64,000 bases of DNA, taken from the NCBI GenBank assembly GCA_947167995.1, contig CAMVKS010000001.1, forward strand, positions 1 to 64,000, given 5' to 3'. Positions 52,043 through 60,152 of this stretch are shown here, piece after piece. Below the pieces are notes generated by a model that did not search any database, was not told where the DNA came from, and worked only from the letters and a program-made list of their open reading frames with translations. This stretch comes from an uncultured Prevotellaceae bacterium (GTDB lineage: Bacteria > Bacteroidota > Bacteroidia > Bacteroidales > Muribaculaceae). The position numbers were made by a program, and so were the translations under genes. The first letter of the stretch is position 1; every line of letters begins with the position of its first letter.

Positions 52043-53032
52043 TTAAATCTCTTGTTTGCACGATTTAATTAGCATCGCAAAGAAGTTCACGGCATGGTAT
52101 AACTGCATGAACTGGGATGCTGTGGGAGTGCCGTCAAGATGCTGGCGTACAGCCTCCTCGGGGTGGAACTGCACGCCAAGGGCAAAGGTCTTGTCCTTGC
52201 GCTCAATGGCTTCAATCAAGTCATAGCCCTGGGTGAAAGTGATGCCTGTGACTCTCAACTCGGTGCCATCTACGCTGCCCACCACTTGATGGTGCCATGA
52301 AGGCACATTCTCGATGACATCGTCATTAACGATGCTGTAGAGCAGCGACGAGTGGTCGGTGACCAGCACGTCGTGAGGTGTGTAATGGCGATTGCCGTTC
52401 TCGTCGCGTTCCGAGCGGTGCAGATTGTTGTATTCCACACCTTGCGAGGCATAGAAGGTGCCAAGGTCTTGTATCATCGATGCACCCGAGACGACGGCAA
52501 GCATCTGCATGCCTCGGCACAACCCGAGCACAGGGATGTCATGGTCAAGGCAGTAGGCCATCGTGAGATATTCCGACACGTCGCGCGTGGCGTTGCACAC
52601 ATCGCCCTCGATGCCATGCCATGGCTCTGGCACACGGAATAGGGTAGAGCTGATGTCCTGCCCTCCTAAGAACACCACCGCATCGATGTCTTGCATGATG
52701 GAGTCGATGTCGGTGCCATGATAGGTGAGGCGTTTCACCTTGTTGGCATTCTCCTGAAGCAGCACGCCGTCGCTGTCTAAATATTTGGAAGATAGTTTGT
52801 TGTCATTGTATTCAAAGTCGGCAAAGCGCACTTGGGCCAGGATCACTGCCTCACCTCCCGCAAGCTCTATCGACCTAACGACACGGTCGTAGGCCTTGTC
52901 GTTAGGCTGCCACGCAAGCCCCACGCGCACCTTCTCTTGAGCACTCGTTACAAAATTGAGACTCAGTGAAAAGAAAAGAAACAGAGTTACATGAAATAAA
53001 ATATTTCTTTTTGCCACGTTGATACTTTTCAT
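52043..53032 (-). CDS. Exported class I glutamine amidotransferase-like hydrolase (peptidase C26 family)
   Basis: Protein of 329 residues with an N-terminal hydrophobic signal (ILFHVTLFLFFSLSLNFVTSA). The class I amidotransferase triad is visible: Cys in LGLCRGMQMLAV and His/Glu in GVQFHPEE. The family includes gamma-glutamyl-GABA hydrolase (PuuD) and other gamma-glutamyl hydrolases. An exported version points to cleavage of extracellular gamma-glutamyl compounds (glutathione-like, folate polyglutamate or gamma-glutamyl peptides). Substrate not determined. Likely first gene of a pair with the PAS protein. Confidence 0.85.
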   Translation of the reverse strand: MKSINVAKRNILFHVTLFLFFSLSLNFVTSAQEKVRVGLAWQPNDKAYDRVVRSIELAGGEAVILAQVRFADFEYNDNKLSSKYLDSDGVLLQENANKVKRLTYHGTDIDSIMQDIDAVVFLGGQDISSTLFRVPEPWHGIEGDVCNATRDVSEYLTMAYCLDHDIPVLGLCRGMQMLAVVSGASMIQDLGTFYASQGVEYNNLHRSERDENGNRHYTPHDVLVTDHSSLLYSIVNDDVIENVPSWHHQVVGSVDGTELRVTGITFTQGYDLIEAIERKDKTFALGVQFHPEEAVRQHLDGTPTASQFMQLYHAVNFFAMLIKSCKQEI

Positions 53033-53215
53033 TTTGCAAACTTACAAAAAAACAATGAGTTTGGGAGGTTTTTTGTTAAAAAAATCCCAAATTTGATACA
53101 CCATTAGGAGGGGTTTAATAATGCAGAATTCAGAATGCAGAATTCAGAGTTCTCAATGCATAATGAATGCCGCTTGCCGGGAGACAGCTCCCCCCCCCTT
53201 GTAGGGACAATGCGT
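53033..53215. other. Intergenic stretch with a 14-nt tandem duplicate
   Basis: No gene is seen. It holds a tandem duplicate of ATGCAGAATTCAGA (53121-53148) and a short poly-C run near 53190. Confidence 0.45.
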
Positions 53216-53278
53216 GATTCCTATAATTCCTATAATTCCTATAAATCCTATAATTCCTATGATTCCTATAATTCCTAT
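53216..53278. repeat. 9-bp tandem repeat, seven copies
   Basis: Seven consecutive copies of AATTCCTAT with single-base variants. The array ends 23 bp before a TAACTTTG -7 box (53302-53309) and therefore abuts the -33 region of the downstream gene. Confidence 0.9.
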
Positions 53279-53357
53279 ACTAAAATCTGAAAAATTATTT
53301 GTAACTTTGTGCTCAACATGTTTTGAAAGACTATTAACACAATAAAAACACCAAAAT

Positions 53358-55253
53358 ATGAACGTTAATTTGAACCTGAAGGCATTGTTCACAGTTGTTA
53401 TGCTGCTTGTGGTTGTGGCTGCGAGCGCGCAGACGGTTGAGCAGTTTCAGTATATGCAACAGTTTGATCGCGATGCTAAAGTGTTATATGACAGAGCCAA
53501 GCAGTATTACGACACCGAGGTCGCTCCTGTGGTGAAGCAACTCAATGCCATTCCTGCCGAACGCAGCGAGGCCGAGATTGCGCAGATGCGGCATGACCTG
53601 CAGGTGGCTTGGAACGAGTATGAAAGGCTGCAGTATGAGGAGTATGCCTATAGTCTTCGCGTTCCGCTTGAGAAATTGAAGACCCAGCTCCATCTCAATG
53701 GCTGGAAAAAGCTTGAAAGGGGCTCTGAGGCGTTGAAACAATTTGACCAGGAATGGAGCAACAGCACCTATATTCAGCATCTCACTTCTTCGAGCGAAGA
53801 CGGCATCGAAGCCCTCAATGAATGTGTAGCCAAGATTACTGACTTGAGGCTGCGCAGCTTCGACAACTGCCAGCAGGAACTGGAGCAGGTGTTGAGAGCA
53901 TTGGCTCCTGCCGGCGACCCCTCGGCTTTCAATATCGCTAATGTTCGCCGGCAGATGGAGGAGAAAGCCGAAATAATCAATACACTCACATCTACACTCG
54001 AAGGCATCAGCAATACCAACGAGCAGTATAATGAACTCGGCAATCAGCAATATCAGTTGATTGAGAATTGGTATGACATCCGTGAGGACTTAGACAAGAA
54101 AATACTTGAGGCCTGCCGTTACGCCTTGTCATCGCCCTGTGACGAGAGAGGGGCCTTCACCTGGATGCGAAACCAGGTGGAGCCAAAGCTCGACAGCGTG
54201 TTCCACAAGTCTTACCGTGAGCGCCGCGACCGATACCGGTTGCTGATGGCGAATTATGACCAGCACACCGCCGAGATTGAAGATTTCCTCAATTTAGTTT
54301 TTGTCTATGTGAAATCAGGTCTGATGACCGAAGCACGTAAGGACGAGATAGCGTCATCATTGCAGTCGCTTGACTACTGCAGGTATTACTATGCTCACCG
54401 CAATGAAGAGAGAGCCGTGTCGAGTCCATACCTCGACGGCATCATCAGCGACTTCGAGGCAATGTTAGGCAATAACTTTGTGGAAGGAGCTGGGAAATAT
54501 TCCGAGCTTATCGAGCGACTGAGAGGCGACCAACAATACCTTGCAAAGTTTGATGAGGGGCTGTACTTAGAGGTGAATGGAGTATCTTTTATTATGGTGA
54601 AAGTTCAGGGTGGTAAATTCACTATGGGCGCCACTTCCGAGCAAGGAGATGATGCCTTTAATGACGAGAAACCCGCTCATCAGGTCACTCTCGGTACATA
54701 CTATATAGGTCAGACCGAGGTGACTCAGGAGCTGTGGGAGGCTGTGATGGGCAGCAATCCGAGTGAATTTAATGGAACAAAGCTGCCTGTGGATCGTGTC
54801 TCATGGAACAAATGTCAGGAGTTTATCACAAAGCTGAACGCGTTGACTGGCTTGAACTTCCGCCTGCCCACCGAGGCAGAGTGGGAGTATGCCGCCCGCG
54901 GCGGCAATAAGAGCCAGGGCTACAAGTACAGCGGCAGCAACAATCTTGGCGATGTGGCGTGGTACGGTGGCAACAGCGGAGATAAGACTCACGACGTCGC
55001 CACCAAGCAGCCCAATGAGTTGGGCATCTTTGACATGAGCGGCAACGTCTACGAGTGGTGCCAGAACTGGTATGGAGAGAATTATTACAGCAGTTCTCCA
55101 TCTTCCAACCCCACCGGACCAGCATCAGGCTCTCTCCGCGTGTACCGTGGTGGCGGCTGGGACAGCCGCGCCGGGAACTGCCGTGTAGCGTTTCGCGGCG
55201 GGGACAGCGCTGACTACCGCGGCGACTACCTCGGCTTTCGCCTTGCTCTATAG
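53358..55253 (+). CDS. Exported coiled-coil plus formylglycine-enzyme/lectin-fold protein
   Basis: Protein of 631 residues with a signal peptide (FTVVMLLVVVAASAQ). Residues about 25-400 are helical and coiled-coil-like with no known domain. The C-terminal 225 residues are an FGE-sulfatase (SUMF1) domain, starting MVKVQGGKFTMGATSEQGDD, with RLPTEAEWEYAARGG, FDMSGNVYEWCQNW and the end RVYRGGGWDSRAGNCRV...GFRLAL. Canonical FGE needs a Cys pair for catalysis; here the fold is probably a binding or structural domain. The last 100 nt are GC-rich and full of codons ending in C. This resembles variable regions of retroelement-diversified proteins, but no reverse transcriptase is in the window. Confidence 0.83.
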   Translation: MNVNLNLKALFTVVMLLVVVAASAQTVEQFQYMQQFDRDAKVLYDRAKQYYDTEVAPVVKQLNAIPAERSEAEIAQMRHDLQVAWNEYERLQYEEYAYSLRVPLEKLKTQLHLNGWKKLERGSEALKQFDQEWSNSTYIQHLTSSSEDGIEALNECVAKITDLRLRSFDNCQQELEQVLRALAPAGDPSAFNIANVRRQMEEKAEIINTLTSTLEGISNTNEQYNELGNQQYQLIENWYDIREDLDKKILEACRYALSSPCDERGAFTWMRNQVEPKLDSVFHKSYRERRDRYRLLMANYDQHTAEIEDFLNLVFVYVKSGLMTEARKDEIASSLQSLDYCRYYYAHRNEERAVSSPYLDGIISDFEAMLGNNFVEGAGKYSELIERLRGDQQYLAKFDEGLYLEVNGVSFIMVKVQGGKFTMGATSEQGDDAFNDEKPAHQVTLGTYYIGQTEVTQELWEAVMGSNPSEFNGTKLPVDRVSWNKCQEFITKLNALTGLNFRLPTEAEWEYAARGGNKSQGYKYSGSNNLGDVAWYGGNSGDKTHDVATKQPNELGIFDMSGNVYEWCQNWYGENYYSSSPSSNPTGPASGSLRVYRGGGWDSRAGNCRVAFRGGDSADYRGDYLGFRLAL

Positions 55254-55275
55254 TTCTACCTTTAAAAAATAGCGA

Positions 55276-55351
55276 GCATGACAGGATTTTTGCCAAAAAA
55301 CGTGCGAGGTGCGTCAGCCCGAGCAAGAAAAAGGCAAAAATCCTGTCATGC
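55276..55351. repeat. Perfect 19-bp inverted repeat downstream of the FGE-fold gene
   Basis: GCATGACAGGATTTTTGCC at 55276-55294 is repeated as its exact complement at 55333-55351 around a 38-nt loop. It starts 22 nt after the stop codon. It may be a strong terminator or a cruciform. Confidence 0.85.
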
Positions 55352-55473
55352 GAGCCCCGTCGCTCTCAGTCCGACAAAGTCTGACCTGGTTGTGCTGTTT
55401 TTAAGTGAAATCGTTTGACAAAAATGTTTGACAAAAATGTCTTGAATCTTTAATTTAATTTTAATTTAATAAG

Positions 55474-55504
55474 GTTGTATATTGCGAAAAAAGTTGTACC
55501 TTTG
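55474..55504 (+). promoter_or_regulatory. Promoter of the thrS operon
   Basis: GTTG-N19-TACCTTTG, about 65 nt upstream of the thrS start. Confidence 0.78.
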
Positions 55505-55568
55505 CAGCTTGATTTAGAACGTGCTTTTGTATGGCACAAGTATTAACGAAAATTTTCAACAATATTTT

Positions 55569-57503
55569 ATGATCAACATTAAATTTCCTGACGGAAGTGT
55601 AAGACAGTATGAGAGTGGGGTGACACCACTGCAGATTGCTGAGAGCATCAGCTCAGGCTTGGCACGCAATGTGCTGGCTGCCAGCATTAATAACATGGAA
55701 TGGGACATATCTCGACCAATTTGTAGCGACGGTGAGATAAAACTGTTCAAGTGGGAAGACCCCGAGGGCAAGCACGCCTTCTGGCACACCTCGGCACACT
55801 TGCTTGCCGAGGCCTTGCAAGAACTTTATCCTGGAGTTCAGTTCGGTATTGGCCCAGCAATAGAGAACGGCTTCTACTATGACATCGACCCCGGTGACAA
55901 CGAGATTACCCAGGCCGATTTCCCAAAGATTGAGAAGAAGATGGCCGAGCTGGTGGCAAAGAAAGAGGCTGTGGTGCGTGCCGACATTTCGAAGGCCGAC
56001 GCCCTAAAGTTCTTTGGCGACACCGGCCAGACCTACAAGATTGAGCTTATCAACGACTTGCAAGACGGTACCATCAGCACCTATACACAGGGTGCCTTCA
56101 CCGATCTGTGCCGTGGTCCACATATTCCCACCACAGCACCCATCAAGGCAATAAAAGTGCTGTCGCTTGCCGGTGCCTACTGGCGTGGCGACGAGACCCG
56201 CAAGCAGATGCTGCGCGTCTATGCCATCTCGTTCCCCAAGAAGTCGATGCTCGACGAGTATCTCGTTCTCCTTGAGGAAGCTAAGAAGCGTGACCACCGC
56301 AAGATAGGCAAGGAGATGGAGCTCTTCGCATTCTCACAGCGCGTGGGTCAGGGCTTGCCATTGTGGCTGCCCAAGGGTGCCGCACTGCGCAACCGCCTTC
56401 AGGATTATCTCGCCAAGATACAGAAGAAATATGGCTACGAGCAGGTTATCACGCCTCACATTGGCAACAAGAACCTGTATGTGACCAGCGGTCACTATGC
56501 AAAATATGGCAAGGACTCGTTCCAGCCCATCCACACACCCGAGGAGGGCGAGGAGTACATGCTCAAACCCATGAACTGCCCTCACCACTGCGAGATTTAC
56601 CGCACCTTGCCTCGCAGCTACCGTGATCTGCCCTTGCGATTCGCCGAGTTCGGTACCGTATACCGCTATGAGCAGAGTGGTGAGCTTCACGGCTTGACAC
56701 GCGTGCGCTCGTTCACTCAGGACGATGCCCACCTGTTCTGCACCCCCGAGCAGCTCAAGCAGGAGTTTCTGAGTGTGATGGACATCATCAACCACATCCT
56801 GGGTGTGTTTGGCTTTGAGTATGAGGCACAGATTTCGTTGCGTGACCCCAATAACAAGCAGAAGTATGTGGGCAGTGACGAGAATTGGGAGCGTGCCGAG
56901 CGTGCCATTGTCGAGGCTTGCGAGGAAAAAGGACTTCCCGCCAAGCAGGTAGAAGGCGAGGCCGCATTCTACGGTCCCAAGCTCGACTTCATGGTCAAGG
57001 ACGCATTGGGCCGCCGCTGGCAGCTGGGTACCATACAGGTTGACTACAACCTGCCCGAGCGTTTCGAGCTCGAATACACCGGCAGCGACAACGCCAAGCA
57101 CCGTCCCATCATGATTCACCGCGCGCCATTCGGCTCGCTCGAGCGTTTCGTCGCCGTGCTGCTTGAGCACACCGCCGGTAAGCTGCCACTGTGGCTGGCT
57201 CCCGAGCAGGTGGTGGTACTGCCCATCAGCGAGAAGTTCAACGACTATGCCGAGCATGTGGCAAAAGTTCTCAACGATGCCGACGTGCGCACCATCATCG
57301 ACAACCGCAACGAGAAAATTGGCAAGAAGATTCGCGACAATGAGCTCAAGCGTATACCATATTTGGTGATAGTGGGTGAAAAAGAAGCTGCAAATGAAGA
57401 AGTTTCGGTAAGAAAACAGGGTGGAATTGATAAAGGTTCGAAAAAAATTACTACCTTTGCAGCCGAAATCACACAGGAAGTGAATGAAATGATAAACTTA
57501 TAA
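55569..57503 (+). CDS. thrS: Threonyl-tRNA synthetase
   Basis: Class II synthetase of 644 residues that charges tRNA-Thr. The N-terminal TGS domain begins [17 protein letters not shown], which decides the start at 55569 rather than the upstream one at 55521. The editing domain follows ([20 protein letters not shown] with its HxxxH and the later DLCRGPHI). The catalytic core holds zinc ligands in [20 protein letters not shown] and [11 protein letters not shown], and motif 2 in [18 protein letters not shown]-like form. The anticodon-binding domain is C-terminal. Classic neighbour of infC-rpmI-rplT. Confidence 0.98.
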   Translation: MINIKFPDGSVRQYESGVTPLQIAESISSGLARNVLAASINNMEWDISRPICSDGEIKLFKWEDPEGKHAFWHTSAHLLAEALQELYPGVQFGIGPAIENGFYYDIDPGDNEITQADFPKIEKKMAELVAKKEAVVRADISKADALKFFGDTGQTYKIELINDLQDGTISTYTQGAFTDLCRGPHIPTTAPIKAIKVLSLAGAYWRGDETRKQMLRVYAISFPKKSMLDEYLVLLEEAKKRDHRKIGKEMELFAFSQRVGQGLPLWLPKGAALRNRLQDYLAKIQKKYGYEQVITPHIGNKNLYVTSGHYAKYGKDSFQPIHTPEEGEEYMLKPMNCPHHCEIYRTLPRSYRDLPLRFAEFGTVYRYEQSGELHGLTRVRSFTQDDAHLFCTPEQLKQEFLSVMDIINHILGVFGFEYEAQISLRDPNNKQKYVGSDENWERAERAIVEACEEKGLPAKQVEGEAAFYGPKLDFMVKDALGRRWQLGTIQVDYNLPERFELEYTGSDNAKHRPIMIHRAPFGSLERFVAVLLEHTAGKLPLWLAPEQVVVLPISEKFNDYAEHVAKVLNDADVRTIIDNRNEKIGKKIRDNELKRIPYLVIVGEKEAANEEVSVRKQGGIDKGSKKITTFAAEITQEVNEMINL

Positions 57504-57512
57504 ATTTTTTGA

Positions 57513-58202
57513 ATGCAGAAAAAACCATTTTGGAGTGGCCCTAAAAAGCCAATGGGCGGTGGACCTAAAGGAAAGAAAAACCGCAATCAGCGTGGTGGCA
57601 GGCAGCAGAAGGAAGAACTCGCCATCAACGATGAAATCCGCGCTCCCGAAGTGCGACTTGTGGGTGACAATGTGGAAGAGGGCATTTACCCCATCCTCAA
57701 AGCGCTCAAGATAGCCGAGGAACTGGAATTGGACCTGATTGAGATTGCACCGATGGCTCAGCCACCCGTGTGCAAGATTATGGACTACCAGAAGTATCAG
57801 TTCCAACAGAAGAAGAAACTCAAGGAGCAGAAGGCAAAGGCCACAAAGGTTGTTGTTAAGGAAATCAGGTTTGGCCCCCAGACCGATGACCACGACTACA
57901 ACTTCAAGCTCAAGCACGCCATTGGTTTCCTCAAAGAAGGTGCCAAGGTCAAGAGCTATGTGTTCTTCAAAGGTCGCTCAATCCTTTTCAAGGAGCAAGG
58001 CGAGGTGCTGCTGCTCAGGTTTGCCAATGATCTCGAAGATTATGCCAAGGTAGACCAGATGCCAGTTCTCGAAGGCAAGCGCATGACTATCATGCTCTCG
58101 CCCAAGAAACAAAGCACGAAGAAGAAGGACGGCGAGAAGCCCAAAGACGCAGCTGAGGCCGATGCCGGCGATTCGACTCAAGAGGCTACATCACAGGATT
58201 GA
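57513..58202 (+). CDS. infC: Translation initiation factor IF-3
   Basis: Protein of 229 residues that keeps the 30S subunit free and checks initiator tRNA pairing. The N-domain begins at [16 protein letters not shown], after a basic Lys/Gly-rich N-terminal extension ([15 protein letters not shown]) that is typical for Bacteroidetes. The C-domain holds [25 protein letters not shown]. The tail after residue 190 is Lys/Asp/Ala-rich and disordered. It starts with an ATG 9 nt after thrS; the rare AUU-type start of E. coli infC is not used here. Confidence 0.96.
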   Translation: MQKKPFWSGPKKPMGGGPKGKKNRNQRGGRQQKEELAINDEIRAPEVRLVGDNVEEGIYPILKALKIAEELELDLIEIAPMAQPPVCKIMDYQKYQFQQKKKLKEQKAKATKVVVKEIRFGPQTDDHDYNFKLKHAIGFLKEGAKVKSYVFFKGRSILFKEQGEVLLLRFANDLEDYAKVDQMPVLEGKRMTIMLSPKKQSTKKKDGEKPKDAAEADAGDSTQEATSQD

Positions 58203-58265
58203 TTATTCTGCAATCAAAGAACATGACGTGACGCAAGCACAGCGTCTATTGTAACGGAAAAAAAT

Positions 58266-58297
58266 GGGGCATTAGGCTTGGTAAGTGCCTGGTCCCC
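58266..58297 (+). promoter_or_regulatory. Hairpin in the rpmI leader, possible ribosomal-protein control element
   Basis: GGGG-c-ATTAGGC pairs with GCCTGGTCCCC around a 9-nt loop. Two of the pairs are G-U only in plus-strand RNA. It lies 38 nt before rpmI. L20 controls L35-L20 translation in other bacteria; a similar role here is inferred. Confidence 0.4.
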
Positions 58298-58334
58298 TTG
58301 ATTAATAATAATTTTTTTAAAACATTTCAAAAAA

Positions 58335-58532
58335 ATGCCAAAAGTTAAAACTAATTCCGGTGCCAAAAAAAGATTCAACTTTACCGGAACAGGAAAGATT
58401 AAAAGAAAGCATGCTTACAAGAGTCACATCTTGACCAAGAAGACCAAGAAGCAGAAGAGAAACCTCACCAAGGTGAGCATCGTTGACAAAGCTAACTTGA
58501 ACTCGATTCGCGAGTTGCTCGTTAAGAAATAA
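58335..58532 (+). CDS. rpmI: 50S ribosomal protein bL35
   Basis: Large-subunit protein of 65 residues, highly basic. The family opening [31 protein letters not shown] is intact, as is the end [11 protein letters not shown]. It lies between infC and rplT as in most bacteria. The gaps on both sides (132 and 136 nt) are longer than usual and may hold control structures. Confidence 0.98.
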   Translation: MPKVKTNSGAKKRFNFTGTGKIKRKHAYKSHILTKKTKKQKRNLTKVSIVDKANLNSIRELLVKK

Positions 58533-58668
58533 TCAACAAGTTTATCTATTGACAAGTTTCAATTCACACTTTTAATCTAAAAGAGATTTTTATCATTTTT
58601 ATTAACCGAATGTTTAGCACAAAAGAGTATTACAGAATGCCGCTAACGTTCACAATTCATTTAAAAAA

Positions 58669-59022
58669 ATGCCAAGATCAGTAAATCACGTTGCTTCAAG
58701 AGCAAAACGTAAAAAGATTCTTAAACTTACAAGAGGTTATTTCGGTGCACGCAAGAACGTCTGGACCGTAGCCAAGAACACTTGGGAAAAAGGTTTGACC
58801 TATGCTTATCGTGACCGTAAGAACAAAAAGCGTAACTTCCGCGCATTGTGGATTCAGCGTATCAACGCTGCTGCACGCCTGGAGGACCTTTCTTACTCTA
58901 AGTTGATGGGCTTGATTCACAAGGCTGGTATCGAGATCAACCGCAAGGTTCTCGCCGACCTGGCAATGAACAACCCCGAGGCTTTCAAGGCTATCGTCGA
59001 GAAGGCTAAGAATGCTCAGTAA
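58669..59022 (+). CDS. rplT: 50S ribosomal protein bL20
   Basis: Large-subunit assembly protein of 117 residues. The basic helical N-terminal tail ([32 protein letters not shown]) and globular C-domain ([39 protein letters not shown]) are complete. It is also the known translational repressor of its operon in other bacteria. It is followed by a terminator and then, as in other Bacteroidales, by the 6S-like RNA gene. Confidence 0.98.
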   Translation: MPRSVNHVASRAKRKKILKLTRGYFGARKNVWTVAKNTWEKGLTYAYRDRKNKKRNFRALWIQRINAAARLEDLSYSKLMGLIHKAGIEINRKVLADLAMNNPEAFKAIVEKAKNAQ

Positions 59023-59077
59023 TCAAAAGGATTATCGTAACGAGCAACAACCGCGAGTAAACTTACCTCAAAAAAAG

Positions 59078-59118
59078 ATGGACTTCCTCTCCCACACGAG
59101 ATGAAGTTCATTTTTTTT
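59078..59118 (+). terminator. Terminator of the rplT operon
   Basis: ATGGACTTC pairs with GAAGTTCAT (one G-U in plus-strand RNA) and is followed by eight T residues. Confidence 0.85.
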
Positions 59119-59138
59119 GAAAAAAAGGAGTTAATTTT

Positions 59139-59169
59139 TTTGTTTTCTGTTGTTTTCTTTGTAATTTTG
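59139..59169 (+). promoter_or_regulatory. Promoter of the 6S-like RNA
   Basis: TTTG-N19-TAATTTTG, a perfect consensus match with predicted start near 59176 and no protein gene behind it. Confidence 0.87.
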
Positions 59170-59175
59170 CAATCA

Positions 59176-59444
59176 TTGAAAGCGATCATTGAAATTATGT
59201 CCACATCAAAGCTGATTGGGATACTCTTCAAATTTTTATGAAATGCCGAGAAAAGTATTCTTGTCGATGGCGGGCCTCGACCACCCAGTGGTGTCTTCGC
59301 GACCGGAGGATTACAAAGACTTGGATACCCTCAAATCCTGTATTTATCGGAGTTTCATCACATCCCTTTGATGTGGCTTTCTATAGAGAAAGGATGCCAA
59401 TCAATGCATTCAACGCATGAGATGGCATCCTTTCTTGTTTTTTT
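59176..59444 (+). ncRNA. ssrS: 6S RNA of the Bacteroidales-1 type, with its terminator
   Basis: A stand-alone RNA gene directly downstream of rplT, where the Bacteroidales-1 motif (proposed as the Bacteroidales 6S RNA) is typically found. By hand the transcript folds into a long rod: GAAAGC (59178) with GCTTTC (59376), CCACATCAAAG (59201) with CTTTGATGTGG (59366), then ATGAAA/TTTCAT, CCGA/TCGG, GTATTC/GGATAC and an apical ACCAC/GTGGT hairpin, separated by internal loops. This is the 6S pattern, which mimics an open promoter and binds housekeeping RNA polymerase. The mature RNA is probably about 205 nt (to about 59385). A 12-bp stem (AGAAAGGATGCC/GGCATCCTTTCT) plus T-run at 59387-59444 terminates it. 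Confidence 0.83.
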
Positions 59445-59456
59445 AGAACAGTCTCG

Positions 59457-60152
59457 TTACTTTATTCTTATGTTATATCCGAGAGTAATCATTACCGACA
59501 TTGACGACGAGGCTTGGAATGGGTCGGTCTTGTGGTTGGCGAAAATGTCGTTAAGGCCGTAATAGAAACGCCCTTCAAGGTTGATGGCATGCTTTGGATT
59601 CAAGTTCAGTTCCATGCCGAGTCCAGCCGAGATGCCATAGTCAAACTTGTGCTTTACTGGGAGTGTGAATTGTTCAATCTCCCGGAAACTGTTTTGTAGT
59701 GCCTCATCGTCGTTGGCATGTTGATAGTCGAAATTGCCCGAGGCTTTGTCGCCAATCATTATCCCGATTTCGGGTCCGGCATTGAAGAAGAAACGCGCAC
59801 GGTCACTCCCGAAGTAAATGTGTGTCAGAAAAGGAATCTGGATATAAGTGAACTGCCTCTTGAAACTGTATCCTTCGAGAGGGCGGAAGTCTTCGTTCCA
59901 TCCCCGTTGCTCCAGATTGACCTCGGCAATGAGTCCAAAGTGCTTCTCCTCGATATATCGCACCGAGGCTCCAAGCACTAAACCGCCAATCATCTTCTGC
60001 GGTACCGACGACTGAAAATTCACCCTCGACAAGCTCATGCCTCCCTTGGCTCCGAAGCTCAGGTTATTCACTTCAAACCCTTTGCCTCGTGCTGTGAATG
60101 TCAACAGCAGTGCGATTGCGGCAAACGTGTATTTCAACACATTATTTATCAT
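59457..60152 (-). CDS. PorT-family outer membrane beta-barrel protein
   Basis: Protein of 231 residues with a signal peptide (VLKYTFAAIALLLTFTARG) and alternating beta strands ending in the outer-membrane-style NIRIK terminus (for example VNNLSFGAKGGMSLSRVNF, FGLIAEVNLEQRGW, AINLEGRFYYGLND). The G-K-G-G-M-S opening and barrel size match the PorT/OMP beta-barrel family of Bacteroidetes; PorT itself belongs to the type IX secretion system, but many family members do not. Its start overlaps the end of the LysM gene by 11 nt, so the two are co-translated. Confidence 0.8.
   Translation of the reverse strand: MINNVLKYTFAAIALLLTFTARGKGFEVNNLSFGAKGGMSLSRVNFQSSVPQKMIGGLVLGASVRYIEEKHFGLIAEVNLEQRGWNEDFRPLEGYSFKRQFTYIQIPFLTHIYFGSDRARFFFNAGPEIGIMIGDKASGNFDYQHANDDEALQNSFREIEQFTLPVKHKFDYGISAGLGMELNLNPKHAINLEGRFYYGLNDIFANHKTDPFQASSSMSVMITLGYNIRIK

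Noticed and set aside
53153-53392. 79-residue minus-strand ORF with a GIIGIIGII repeat
   Set aside because: It is the translation of the 9-bp intergenic tandem repeat, overlaps the start of the FGE-fold gene, and lacks any promoter.
54826-55326. 166-residue Arg/Cys-rich minus-strand ORF over the FGE domain
   Set aside because: Low-complexity antisense reading of the GC-rich 3' end; not gene-like.
59243-59371. 42-residue frame MPRKVFLSMAGLDHPVV... inside the 6S-like RNA
   Set aside because: The same bases are explained by a long self-complementary RNA fold with its own promoter and terminator, and the peptide resembles no family I know.
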